NCBI RefSeq assembly: GCF_014324365.1
Contig: NZ_QEIG01000001.1
Span: 1-64,000 of the forward strand
Direction: 5' to 3'
From: Algoriphagus sp. AK58
GTDB lineage: Bacteria > Bacteroidota > Bacteroidia > Cytophagales > Cyclobacteriaceae
DNA length: 64,000 nucleotides
The stretch's first letter is position 1; each line of letters opens with the position of its first letter. The notes under the pieces are model-generated. The model saw only the letters and a list, made by a program, of their open reading frames with translations, was not told the DNA's origin and made no database searches. This document shows positions 1 through 8,204 of this stretch, one piece after another. A program made the translations under genes and the position numbers.

Positions 1-124
1 CTAGACGCAAGAAGCAAGACACAAGACATAAGATAAAAAGACTTAAGAGAGAGTTAGATAAGGAGATATACTGCGGGATCGGAATAGGATTCCTTTCATA
101 CTTTCTAGTGATTGTTTTGATTGA
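1..124. repeat. Intergenic iterated-word repeat at window start
   Basis: No gene is visible here. Bases 5-57 consist of near-repeats of short words such as GCAAGAAGCAAGACACAAGAC followed by ATAAGAT. The stretch lies downstream of the minus-strand MFS gene. Similar word-like runs with different words occur at 17404-17470, 28522-28586, 35246-35361 and 37796-37836. Any partner arm would lie outside the window. Confidence 0.45.
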
Positions 125-1309
125 TTAAATATCCAAGTCCTTAGTCCTGAAATACCGATAGATCCACAGCCCCAAAATCGGACCGATAGCCAAAAGGCCC
201 AAGTAAACCTTGGCAGAAAGAAAATCTGAAAGAAATCTAGCCACTTGAATACTTCCTATGGTAAGCCCAAATCCCAAGCAATTGACCAGAGTCAACGCAG
301 TTCCTCTATGTTCGGGCCTGACGCTTTGGGCTACCAAGGTGGAAAATTGAGGAGAGTCAGCCGTGACCAACATCCCCCAAATCAACAGAAAAGGAAATAC
401 AAGCCCGGTAGGAATTTCCGGTGCCATCAGCAGTACCAATCCACAGATTCCGGAACCCATCAGGCTGAAAAGGGCTACTTTTTCGCTTCCTTTTTTGCCT
501 GAAATGATTCCCCCAAACCCACAGGAAATACCTCCTGAGGCAATAATCAGGAAAGTCCAAAGGGATTGGGTAGTACCTGTGAGGTTTCCTTTTTCCAAAA
601 ACAGGATTAAGGCCGGTAAAAATGCCCAAAACGTGTACAGCTCCCACATGTGACCGAAATATCCCCCAGCCGCACCTTTCAACGCCTTGTTTTGGGTAAA
701 AGAGGGGAGAAGAGAGAGGTCAAACTTAGGATTGATTTTGCGAAAAGGCCCATCGGGAATGCCAAAGCCAACCAAAGCTCCGCTTCCTATAGCCAATCCG
801 GATGTGGCCAACAGGAGCATTTTCCAGGAAATGGATACTTCAAATGCTTTTAGGAAAAAAGGAAAGGCAGTTCCCAGAACCAAGGCACCTACCAGAAATC
901 CAAGGGCGGAGCCCAAGCCTTTCTCAAAATAGTCGGAGGCGATTTTCATTCCGACAGGATAAATACCCGCCAAAAAGAATCCGGTCAGAAACCTGCTGCC
1001 GATCACCAAACCCAACTGCAAGGGAAAAAGGAGTAAGACTAGATTGCAGGCAGCGGCTAGGATAGCGCTGAAAAAGAAAACATCCGAAGGGGAAAAACGA
1101 TCTGGGATGGAAAAGAAGGCGTATAGGAAGGTCCCTGCCACAAAACCCAGCTGGACCATGGAGGTAATCAGCGGGACAAGATCTTTTTCTCCCAGGATGA
1201 GTTCCAACTCGGGGGCAGCTGCATTTCCGGCAAACCAAAGCGAAGTGCCCAGAAATTGAGCGATCACGATCAATATCAGGGCACTTCGAGAGGAAATTGA
1301 TTTTGCCAT
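125..1309 (-). CDS. MFS transporter
   Basis: A 394-residue integral inner-membrane protein. It starts with a basic residue, then a hydrophobic helix (about residues 10-30), and shows roughly twelve hydrophobic segments with a short polar loop in the middle, the usual size and layout of a major facilitator permease. The sequence RPEHRGTALTLVN near the C-terminus resembles the helix 10-11 region of MFS drug or sugar-acid permeases. Its ATG shares the A of the upstream gene's TGA stop (TGATG), so it is probably translationally coupled to the aldo/keto reductase and is the last gene of a five-gene cluster. Substrate is unknown. Confidence 0.85.
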   Translation of the reverse strand: MAKSISSRSALILIVIAQFLGTSLWFAGNAAAPELELILGEKDLVPLITSMVQLGFVAGTFLYAFFSIPDRFSPSDVFFFSAILAAACNLVLLLFPLQLGLVIGSRFLTGFFLAGIYPVGMKIASDYFEKGLGSALGFLVGALVLGTAFPFFLKAFEVSISWKMLLLATSGLAIGSGALVGFGIPDGPFRKINPKFDLSLLPSFTQNKALKGAAGGYFGHMWELYTFWAFLPALILFLEKGNLTGTTQSLWTFLIIASGGISCGFGGIISGKKGSEKVALFSLMGSGICGLVLLMAPEIPTGLVFPFLLIWGMLVTADSPQFSTLVAQSVRPEHRGTALTLVNCLGFGLTIGSIQVARFLSDFLSAKVYLGLLAIGPILGLWIYRYFRTKDLDI

Positions 1310-2328
1310 CAGGCTTTTAGAATCGATTCGATTTCTGACAATTCCGTACTGCTAAAGCTGCTGTTTTTCACCGCGGCCACGTTGTCATCCAATTGTTCCG
1401 GTTTAGAAACCCCAATCAGAACAGAGGTGATTCTTGGGTCTTTGAGTAGCCAAGCGATGGCCATTTGGGCCAGGGTCTGACCTCTTTGGAGGGCAATTTG
1501 GTTCAGGGCCTGGATTTTGGAGAGTTTTTCAGGAGCGATTTGCTCAGGCTTCAGGTATCGCCCGTCTTTGGCCGCTCGGGAGTCGGCAGGGATTCCTTTG
1601 AGGTATTTGTCAGTGAGCAGGCCTTGTTCCAAAGGAGAGAAAGCGATACTTCCGATTCCTTTCTCACCCAAGACATCCATCAGGCCGTTTTCTACCCAAC
1701 GGTCCATCATGCTGTAGCGTGGCTGATGAATCAGCAAAGGCACTCCCATTTCCTTTAGGATTTGGTGAGCTTTTGCGGTGTCTTCCGCAGAATATTGGGA
1801 TATGCCTACATAGAGCGCTTTTCCTTGTCGATGAAGTTGAGCCAAGGCTCCCATGGTTTCTTCCAAAGGAGTGTTAGGATCAGGGCGATGGTGGTAGAAA
1901 ATATCCACGTAATCAAGTCCCATTCGCTTGAGACTTTGGTCGCAGCTGGCGATGAGGTATTTCCTGGAACCGAAATTTCCATAGGGTCCGGGCCACATAT
2001 CCCAGCCGGCTTTGGAGGAAATCAGGAGTTCGTCACGATAGGGCAAAAAGTCCTTTTTCAGGATTCTGCCAAAGTTCTCCTCAGCCGATCCGAACGGCGG
2101 GCCATAGTTGTTGGCTAGGTCAAAGTGGCAAATGCCCAGGTCAAAAGCTCGTCTGAGGATTTTTCTCCCCAGTGTAAAATCTGCATTATGACCGAAGTTG
2201 TGCCAAAGTCCCAAGCTGATTTCAGGAAGTTGAAGGCCACTTTTTCCACAATAGCGATACTTCATCTGATCGTATCGGTCAGCAGCCGGAAAATAGGGTA
2301 AAAGAGGGTTGTGATCGTTGATATGCAT
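1309..2328 (-). CDS. Aldo/keto reductase, YghZ (L-glyceraldehyde 3-phosphate reductase) type
   Basis: A 339-residue NADPH-dependent aldo/keto reductase. MKYRYCGKSGLQLPEISLG and the following LWHNFGH are close to the YghZ/Gpr subfamily, as is FDLANNYGPPFGSAEENFG, which carries the catalytic Tyr; the segment around DYVDIFYHHRPD holds the conserved His region. YghZ enzymes reduce short aldehydes and methylglyoxal-like compounds. The reading frame is open up to 2442, but the ATG at 2328 (MHINDHN) gives the family N-terminus, and the upstream part overlaps the end of the YfcC gene. It sits between two transporter genes in one operon, so a role in reducing an imported or released aldehyde is possible but inferred. 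Confidence 0.88.
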   Translation of the reverse strand: MHINDHNPLLPYFPAADRYDQMKYRYCGKSGLQLPEISLGLWHNFGHNADFTLGRKILRRAFDLGICHFDLANNYGPPFGSAEENFGRILKKDFLPYRDELLISSKAGWDMWPGPYGNFGSRKYLIASCDQSLKRMGLDYVDIFYHHRPDPNTPLEETMGALAQLHRQGKALYVGISQYSAEDTAKAHQILKEMGVPLLIHQPRYSMMDRWVENGLMDVLGEKGIGSIAFSPLEQGLLTDKYLKGIPADSRAAKDGRYLKPEQIAPEKLSKIQALNQIALQRGQTLAQMAIAWLLKDPRITSVLIGVSKPEQLDDNVAAVKNSSFSSTELSEIESILKA

Positions 2329-2354
2329 AGGTAAACAGGGTTGGTGATTAGGGC

Positions 2355-3689
2355 TTAGCCAAACCAGAGGATGCCCAGGAGAGTGACTCCCAAAGCAAAC
2401 GTGAGGAGGAAAAGCCAACTCTTCCAAATGTAGGAAATCCAATCTTTAAAGCTAATGCCGGATGCGGCAATGATCGCCATCATTCCACCATTGGTAGGGG
2501 TGACCATGTCCATCAAGGCGGCTGGAAACTGATAGGCCAGCACCGCGACCTGCCTGCTGATCTGCATTAGGTCCATCAAAGGAGCGGTCAAAGGCATGGT
2601 TAATACCGCCTGACCGGAGGTGCTGGGAACAGGAATATGGATCAGGGCCTGACTGATAAACATGCCAGCAACTCCCAAAGCATCGGGCAGGGATTCCAGA
2701 GGAGCAAAAAGACCTTGGATGATGGGATCAATCACTGCCCCTTTCTCCAAAATCAGATAAATGCTTCTGGCCAAACCCACAATAATCCCTGCAAAAATCA
2801 TCTCTCCGAATCCCTGCACATAGGTTCGGGCTGTTCCATTTACGCCCATTCCTGCGATCAATCCACAACTGATCCCAATCACAAAAAACAGGGCTGACAT
2901 TTCATTGTAGCCCCAGTCCAGCTCTGTGATTCCATAGGCCATGACCCCGATTCCCCCAAAGGAAATCAGTAAAATCAAGCCAAAACGGCCCGAAATAGGA
3001 CTGGGAATAAACTCTTGAGCAGCCTCATCACTTGAGGGTTTGACGCCCGTGAGCCGGTGGTAGGTAATCCAACCCAGTAGAATGATCAGCCAAAAGGCAC
3101 CCCGAAATGCCGCCCCGCTGAAAGGTTCTACCTCGGCTACTTTTTGGGCAAGCAAAGCGACAAAGGGATTGATCGGAGAAAATGCCGCTCCAACCAAGGA
3201 GCTTCCGAGTGTAATGGCGATAATGGACCGGAGATCGTATCGGAGTTTGGACGCTAAAATGACAAAAACAGGAACCATGGGGATGATCTCCTCCTGCATG
3301 GAAATGGCAGCTCCACCCAAGGCAAAAACCAGTCCCAAGAGGTAAAACAACAGGGCTTTGGAATTTCTGAACCGGTAAATCAGGGCTTCAATTCCTGCCT
3401 GAAGAGCTCCGGTTTTTTCTACGATAAAGAATGCTCCCCCAATGAACAAGATCAGCACCATGATCTCTGCACCCGCAATGACTCCCTCCGGGATCGCCAA
3501 AAAGAGATCTGCAAGGCCAGGTTTTGCCTGTTCAACGGCTTTAAAACTCCCCGGTACCACCAATTCCCTGCCGGTTTCCTCATCCAAAATCCGGTCAAAC
3601 TTTCCGGCAGGTATGAGATAACTGGCCACTCCGGCCAAAAAGATAAAAATCAATAAAATGACGAGTGGATGGGGAAAGGATAGTTTCAT
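2355..3689 (-). CDS. YfcC/DcuC-family carrier (AbgT/DcuC superfamily)
   Basis: A 444-residue membrane protein starting MKLSFPHPLVILLIFIFLAG and then SYLIPAGKF, a start typical of the YfcC family (C4-dicarboxylate/basic amino acid carriers, PF03606). It has about 12 hydrophobic segments. The HIPVPSTSGQAVLTMPLTAP stretch is the conserved hairpin and substrate motif region of this ion-transporter-like fold, and the DMVTPTNGG motif follows. Its ATG overlaps the upstream serine hydrolase stop by four bases (ATGA). Family members are linked to peptide, amino-acid or acetate metabolism; the substrate here is not known. Neighbouring hydrolase and oxidoreductases suggest uptake or export of an amino-type compound. 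Confidence 0.87.
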   Translation of the reverse strand: MKLSFPHPLVILLIFIFLAGVASYLIPAGKFDRILDEETGRELVVPGSFKAVEQAKPGLADLFLAIPEGVIAGAEIMVLILFIGGAFFIVEKTGALQAGIEALIYRFRNSKALLFYLLGLVFALGGAAISMQEEIIPMVPVFVILASKLRYDLRSIIAITLGSSLVGAAFSPINPFVALLAQKVAEVEPFSGAAFRGAFWLIILLGWITYHRLTGVKPSSDEAAQEFIPSPISGRFGLILLISFGGIGVMAYGITELDWGYNEMSALFFVIGISCGLIAGMGVNGTARTYVQGFGEMIFAGIIVGLARSIYLILEKGAVIDPIIQGLFAPLESLPDALGVAGMFISQALIHIPVPSTSGQAVLTMPLTAPLMDLMQISRQVAVLAYQFPAALMDMVTPTNGGMMAIIAASGISFKDWISYIWKSWLFLLTFALGVTLLGILWFG

Positions 3690-4801
3690 GGGTTCGAAAT
3701 TAAAACTGAAATCACAGCTTCGGCAATTTTTACCCGATGATCCTTCACATCTCTGGCGTTGGTGAGTAAGAAAATTCCCTTATCCAGTTCTTTTGAAAAG
3801 AAGAACAATCCATTGTATCCTCCTTGCTCCCCAAAATGGCCCAAGAAAGAAAAACCAGACAAATCCAATTGCTGAAATCCTGCGGGCTTGCCATTACCTC
3901 CTGAAAGATGGTCTAAATGCCTGTGGATAAATCCCATTTCCCAGCGGCTAAAGTGAATCATGGCATTTCCCAGATCCACACCGGTACTGATCAATCCTGA
4001 AGATGGAGAGGGGAATCGCTCAAATCTCGTCTTTTTTTCCTCCAGCCTTTTCCAGATAAACGTGGGTTGGTAGGCTTTCAGATCCGTGTGTTCCATGGGA
4101 TCAGGAGACGTGTTGAAGCCTGAAGAATTCATTCCTGAAGGAATCAGGATAAGTTCTTCAGCCAATTGATCAAAGGATTGGCCGGAATGACTCTCCAAAA
4201 CATATCCCAACAGGTCATAATTGAGGTCCGAATACTGCGTCTCTTTAGCCTTGCTTTTCGATTTTGGCAGCTGGGAGGGAAGTTTGACAAGTTTTCGGTT
4301 TTCCTCATGGATAAAAAGTTGTTCCAGTCTTCTGGGATCTTTTAGCCCGGAAGAATGATTCAAAAGATCCAAAATGGAAATCGAATCAAACGTGGGTCCC
4401 AGTTTTTTGGGTTGGGGTAAAAGCTCATTGACAGTTGACTCAAGAGGAATTCCGGCTGCTTTGAAATAGGCAGAAGCGGTCAATGCCGTTGCCAGCTTTG
4501 AGATAGATCCCACTGGGAAGGGAGTGTTGACTTTCAGGGAATCCTTGGATTCCAAGTCTGAAAAGCCGGCACTTTTCAGGTAAACCAGCTTTTCGTTTTC
4601 AACCAGCCCAATCAGAATGCCGGGAAGCCGGTATTCCATGAGGCTTTGGTAGATTATGGAATCTATTCTTTCTGTTTTGGTTTTAGGAAAAGAAAGGTGA
4701 GTCCACCTGATGCTGGGATAGCTCTTCCACCATTCCCAGCTCAGGAAAAGCAGAAACCAGAAGACCAGTCCGATAAGGAGATATTTGATTTTCTGGTTCA
4801 T
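3686..4801 (-). CDS. Serine hydrolase, beta-lactamase class C/PBP4* family, membrane-anchored
   Basis: A 371-residue protein with one N-terminal membrane segment (about residues 7-24) followed by a periplasmic beta-lactamase-fold domain. The SxxK motif is SISK (S99-K102), the YxN-like motif is in YSDLNYDLLG, and a late HFGEQGG stretch stands where the third active-site box usually is. Such enzymes act as D-aminopeptidases, esterases or peptidoglycan hydrolases; the exact reaction cannot be read. The frame is open up to 5071, but the ATG at 4801 gives a clean signal anchor and lies 8 bases after the monooxygenase stop. The gene overlaps the YfcC start by 4 bases, so the enzyme may release the carrier substrate. 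Confidence 0.85.
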   Translation of the reverse strand: MNQKIKYLLIGLVFWFLLFLSWEWWKSYPSIRWTHLSFPKTKTERIDSIIYQSLMEYRLPGILIGLVENEKLVYLKSAGFSDLESKDSLKVNTPFPVGSISKLATALTASAYFKAAGIPLESTVNELLPQPKKLGPTFDSISILDLLNHSSGLKDPRRLEQLFIHEENRKLVKLPSQLPKSKSKAKETQYSDLNYDLLGYVLESHSGQSFDQLAEELILIPSGMNSSGFNTSPDPMEHTDLKAYQPTFIWKRLEEKKTRFERFPSPSSGLISTGVDLGNAMIHFSRWEMGFIHRHLDHLSGGNGKPAGFQQLDLSGFSFLGHFGEQGGYNGLFFFSKELDKGIFLLTNARDVKDHRVKIAEAVISVLISNP

Positions 4802-4809
4802 GCGCAGGA

Positions 4810-6153
4810 TTAGGGGGCAGATTCTACCAAAGGAGTTGCTTTTGCTTTTGGGAGTTTGGAAACATAATCTTTTGGTAATTCCCTTTTTAGGCTTTTCACA
4901 AACAAATGAAAATCCACGGTGATGGTATGTCTTGGCGTATTCACCTGCTTGTAGTGCGGATGGGTGACTTCCCGCTCGCACAATTCTTCGATGTTCTTTG
5001 GCCGCTTCCACTTTCCGATCAGCTCCTGAGCCATCAGTTTGCTCTGCAATTCCGCACCGGGCCAAATGCATCCCAGGGGCTGAAACATCCCGATAAAGTA
5101 TAGGTTGGTGATTTTTGGATGGAACATTTTCAGGTACAGGGGCACCGGACCGGAAGAGTAATCAATGAAGTCCTTGTCGAAAAAAGGATGACTCAGCCAA
5201 TAGCCTGTGCAGGCAATGATGGAATCGAATTCCTCCTCTTTTCCGTCTTCGAATACTACTTTCTTTCCATCAAAGCGTTTGATGTCCAGTCTTGGCTTGA
5301 CTTTTCCATGACGGATTTTGTGCAAGAGTTCATCGTTGATGGTGGGGTGGGTGGCACCAAAAGGCTCTGTAATGGGTCGGAGTCCATAGGCTTTATTGTC
5401 CCCAAGCATCACCTTCAATAAAAGCTGATTGAAAAATCCCCTTACCTTGACAGGAAGCCATTTGGATTGTTCTGCTACTTTGTCAGATGGTTTTCCAAAG
5501 AAAAACTTGGGAACGATCCGATAACCTCTTCTCCAGGAAATGGCAGTGGAGGCGGAAACACGGCTGGTTTCCACGGCCACATCACAGGCGGAATTCCCTC
5601 CTCCGATCACCAACACCCGCTTTCCTGCAAAAGGAGCAGCTTTTTTGAAATGGTGAGAGTGGAGAAATTCTCCGGTAAACTCTCCTGGATATTCAGGGTA
5701 CCTCGGTTTCCAATGATGCCCGTTGGCTACCACCAAGTGGGTGAATTTTTCGGTGTTCTCTTCGCCGTTCTTTTCGGTAGTGATTTCCCAAGTGAGTTCG
5801 TCCACCCACTTACAGTGCTTGACCATCGTCCCAAACCTGATGTAAGGATAGAGGTTGAATTTTCGGGCATAAGCCTGAAAGTAAGTTCTCAATACCTCAT
5901 GGGAAGGATAGTCTGCCGTCTCGGGATCAAACTCATCAAAGGTAAAATCCTCGTATTGGGAGAGTGTCTTGGAGGAAATGATATGTGTGGTTTCAAAAAC
6001 GCTGGAATGACTTTCGTTTTCAGAATAAATCCAGTTTCCGCCCACCTCTTCGTTGCGGTCAAAGGCCACTGCATCCAATCCTTGGTCGAGTAGATTTTTG
6101 AGGGCAGTGATTCCGGAGGGACCTGCACCGATCACCGCGATTTTGTACTTCAT
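4810..6153 (-). CDS. Flavin-containing monooxygenase
   Basis: A 447-residue class B flavoprotein monooxygenase. The FAD Rossmann motif GAGPSG is at residues 9-14, the FMO identifying motif FxGxxxHxxxF spans F159-F169, and the NADPH Rossmann motif GGGNSA is at 184-189. The ACTGY segment near residue 316 is the family's FATGY equivalent. FMOs oxygenate soft nucleophiles such as amines and sulfides using NADPH and O2. It is probably the first gene of a five-gene minus-strand operon with a serine hydrolase, a YfcC carrier, an aldo/keto reductase and an MFS permease. The substrate is unknown; N- or S-oxygenation of an amino compound is a guess from the family. Confidence 0.9.
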   Translation of the reverse strand: MKYKIAVIGAGPSGITALKNLLDQGLDAVAFDRNEEVGGNWIYSENESHSSVFETTHIISSKTLSQYEDFTFDEFDPETADYPSHEVLRTYFQAYARKFNLYPYIRFGTMVKHCKWVDELTWEITTEKNGEENTEKFTHLVVANGHHWKPRYPEYPGEFTGEFLHSHHFKKAAPFAGKRVLVIGGGNSACDVAVETSRVSASTAISWRRGYRIVPKFFFGKPSDKVAEQSKWLPVKVRGFFNQLLLKVMLGDNKAYGLRPITEPFGATHPTINDELLHKIRHGKVKPRLDIKRFDGKKVVFEDGKEEEFDSIIACTGYWLSHPFFDKDFIDYSSGPVPLYLKMFHPKITNLYFIGMFQPLGCIWPGAELQSKLMAQELIGKWKRPKNIEELCEREVTHPHYKQVNTPRHTITVDFHLFVKSLKRELPKDYVSKLPKAKATPLVESAP

Positions 6154-6270
6154 TACTGATTTTGGGTTTATGAGTAAGTAGGGGCTGCTGATTCTTGGTT
6201 TTTCGGGAATTAATCTAGGACAAAAAATCGACTTTTGCCTTCTAGTCCGCTCATCCTTCTTGGTTTGAAT

Positions 6271-6972
6271 CTATAATCCGAGCTGGGTCAGAATCAATTC
6301 GGTGAATTTTTCCATTCCCACTGTCGCTTTTTCCTGAATAACCTGGATTTCTTTTCCGAGGTACTTGTCGGGTTTGACAGGATCGATCAAAAACTTTGGA
6401 GCTCCCGTGGGTACATAATCTATCAAACTGGCTGCCGGATAGACTTGCAGGGAGGTCCCCAATACCAAAAAGAAATCAGCCGACTTGGCCAGATTGATTG
6501 CAGGAATCATCATCGGTACCGCCTCTCCAAACCATACGATGAAGGGTCTGAGTTGACTTCCTTTTTCGCATTTGTCACCTTCTTTGATTTCCCAATGCTC
6601 CAGGTGATAGACCAGTTGGGGATCGAGGGTGCTTTGGGCTTTGTTGAGTTCGCCATGAAGGTGAAGGACTTTGGTGGAGCCGGCACGCTCATGCAGGTCA
6701 TCCACGTTTTGAGTGATGATCTCGACGTCAAGGTACCGTTCCAGCCGGGCTAGGGCTAAGTGAGCGGCATTCGGCTGGCATTCCCGGGCTTGTTTTCTCC
6801 GTTGGTTATAGAATTCCAAGACCAAGGCGCGGTTTTTTCTCCAGCCTTCGGGTGAGGCAACCTCCATCACGTTGTGGTTTTCCCAGAGGCCATTGGAATC
6901 ACGGAAGGTGCGAATGCCGCTTTCCGCCGATACGCCGGCACCGGTGAGGACGACTAGTTTTTCTCGGGACAT
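6271..6972 (-). CDS. cobB: NAD-dependent protein deacylase, sirtuin (CobB type)
   Basis: A 233-residue Sir2-family enzyme that removes acyl groups from protein lysines using NAD. TGAGVSAESGIRTFRD gives the NAD-binding GAGxS and GIPxFR-like elements, TQNVDDLHERAGS has the catalytic region, and LHLHGEL has the general base His. The segment between HGEL and RPFIVWFGE has only one cysteine (DKCEKG), so the usual four-Cys zinc site is not present; this fits sirtuin subclasses without zinc. The ATG at 6972 (MSREKLVVLTGAG) is preferred to the upstream in-frame start at 7050, which adds 26 atypical residues. It appears monocistronic. Confidence 0.9.
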   Translation of the reverse strand: MSREKLVVLTGAGVSAESGIRTFRDSNGLWENHNVMEVASPEGWRKNRALVLEFYNQRRKQARECQPNAAHLALARLERYLDVEIITQNVDDLHERAGSTKVLHLHGELNKAQSTLDPQLVYHLEHWEIKEGDKCEKGSQLRPFIVWFGEAVPMMIPAINLAKSADFFLVLGTSLQVYPAASLIDYVPTGAPKFLIDPVKPDKYLGKEIQVIQEKATVGMEKFTELILTQLGL

Positions 6973-7029
6973 GGGTAGAGATTTAAAATGGAATTTAGGA
7001 TAAAATTGGAGCAATGAGCAAAAAAGGAT

Positions 7030-7182
7030 TTGGCTAAAGCCATAGGACAATCTAACAATATCATATTTCCCCCAGCTAAAGCTGGAGGCAATTCAAGGAT
7101 TGGGAAATAAATCTATGAATAGGAATGTGGCTTTAGCCCATTCAATTGATGAATAAAAAATCCCTTGGGCTTTAGCCCAAAA
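7030..7182. repeat. REP-like palindrome cluster (GGCTTTAGCC type), copy 1
   Basis: This intergenic stretch has several short palindromes: TGGCTAAAGCCA at about 7030-7042, CCCCCAGCTAAAGCTGGAGG at 7069-7087 followed by CAATTCA, GTGGCTTTAGCCCA at about 7127-7140, and GGGCTTTAGCCC at 7168-7179. The CTCCA-TTTAG-TGGAG plus CAATTC unit and the GGGCTTTAGCC unit recur at 39082-39220. Dispersed REP elements of this kind are common in Bacteroidota. No transposase gene is seen next to it. Confidence 0.65.
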
Positions 7183-7185
7183 AAC

Positions 7186-7348
7186 AAAACCGGCCCTTCT
7201 CAGGTTCGGTTTGGGATTACGTTTTACTTGGAAGGGAACTTCCTTTTTACTTGCCGTTGTCGAGTTGAGCTTTGTTGATTTTGAGGGTTTCCGCATAGAT
7301 CAACTGCTCAGCTTTTTTACTCTTAGGGATTTTGAAGTGGTTTGTACC
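7186..7348 (-). pseudogene. Decayed duplicate of the topA 3' end
   Basis: About 163 bases match the real topA tail and terminator at 8551-8713 in the same orientation, at about 80% identity counted by eye (131 of 163 ungapped). Translated on the minus strand, the copy reads HFKIPKSKKAEQLIYAETLK then NKAQLDNGK before a stop, against topA FKIPKGKEAEQLTYTETVE and so on. A premature TAA replaces the lysine-rich end, and no upstream topA sequence survives. The terminator hairpin (AACCGA..GGTT pattern) is also copied. A 67-residue open frame here (7093-7296) is in another frame and is not supported. Confidence 0.8.
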
Positions 7349-7651
7349 AATATTGAATAAAATCAACTAACGACTAGTAACTATCGGTGTTACACGGATT
7401 TCTTCAAAGAATTTGAAAGGCAAAATGTACTTTCCTCCTTGCTTTCGCAGTTCAATCCAATACTGAAGACCAAAAGTCAGTTTAAAAAAGCAGTTTGATT
7501 GGTTAAGATTACTTTTACACTCGCTAGTGATGCTATTCAAAAAATGGCTATTTTTCAATTTTTTATTTTGAAAAAATAAAAATGTGAAGTAAAAAATTTT
7601 AATTTTATTAAAATTTTAAAATATTTTATCAAAAACAAATCCCAAACCACC
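7349..7651. other. Intergenic stretch, no supported gene
   Basis: There is a 63-codon minus-strand open frame at 7367-7558 without recognisable motifs, and a very AT-rich run (about 7545-7640) just before the histidine-heptad lipoprotein, which probably holds its promoter. I see no hairpin terminator or RNA gene. The open frame may be chance or gene debris, since both sides of this area hold remnants. Confidence 0.4.
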
Positions 7652-8143
7652 ATGAAGAAAACCAATTTGAGTATCATTTTAGTCTTAGCCGCGATTACGG
7701 CTTGGTCTTGTAAGCCTTCCTTCAATGCCGAACTCCATCAGCAAATCGCAGAAGAGCATGCTGCAATGGAGGCCGCCCATCAGTCTATGGAAGAAAGTCA
7801 CGCCACTCTCGAGGCGGAACATGAATCTTGGGTAACCCAGCATGCAGCTTTACCGGAGACTGATTCCCTTCACGTAGAACTGGAAGCTAAGCATCAACAG
7901 CTAATCGAGTCCCATAAGGCACTCTTGGCCCAGCATGAGGAAATCATCAAGAAGCATGGGGAACTCGAAAAGAAGCATGAACTCGGAGAAATGACGGATG
8001 AAGAAGTCAATGCAGAGCATGAAGCTATGAAAACCGAGCACGATCAATTGATGGCTGACCACGAGAAAATGGAAAAAGAGCATGCAGAATTGAAGATGGA
8101 TCACGAAAAAATGCTCGCTGAGCATGGCCCCAAAAATCCTTAA
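7652..8143 (+). CDS. Histidine-heptad coiled-coil lipoprotein
   Basis: A 163-residue predicted lipoprotein: basic start, hydrophobic helix and lipobox AWSC with Cys20. The rest is highly charged helix. All 18 histidines sit on a seven-residue repeat in three blocks of six: 29, 36, 43, 50, 57, 64; then 74, 81, 88, 95, 102, 109; then 123, 130, 137, 144, 151, 158. A typical unit is E-H-x-x-M/L, with hydrophobics at a fixed heptad position, as in EAEHEAMKTEHDQLMADHEK. The blocks are separated by AALPETDS and LGEMTDEEVN. This predicts a long periplasmic or surface coiled coil with a stripe of histidines, possibly binding metal ions; no known domain is recognised. It stands alone and has its own terminator. 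Confidence 0.85.
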   Translation: MKKTNLSIILVLAAITAWSCKPSFNAELHQQIAEEHAAMEAAHQSMEESHATLEAEHESWVTQHAALPETDSLHVELEAKHQQLIESHKALLAQHEEIIKKHGELEKKHELGEMTDEEVNAEHEAMKTEHDQLMADHEKMEKEHAELKMDHEKMLAEHGPKNP

Positions 8144-8170
8144 ATGATTGCTTGAGTTTAAGGAGTAGAA

Positions 8171-8203
8171 AATGACGCTGGTAATCCCGCGTCATTTTTT
8201 TTT
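8171..8203 (+). terminator. Intrinsic terminator of the histidine-heptad lipoprotein
   Basis: An 8-bp perfect stem AATGACGC / GCGTCATT with a 10-base loop is followed by a run of T. It begins 28 bases after the lipoprotein stop. Confidence 0.85.
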
Positions 8204-8204
8204 C

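Noticed and set aside
5467-6093. 208-codon frame antisense to the monooxygenase
   Set aside because: Shadow of the FAD domain; no motifs.
7093-7296. 67-codon frame over the topA relic
   Set aside because: It reads a different frame from the topA-like peptide and runs through REP palindromes.
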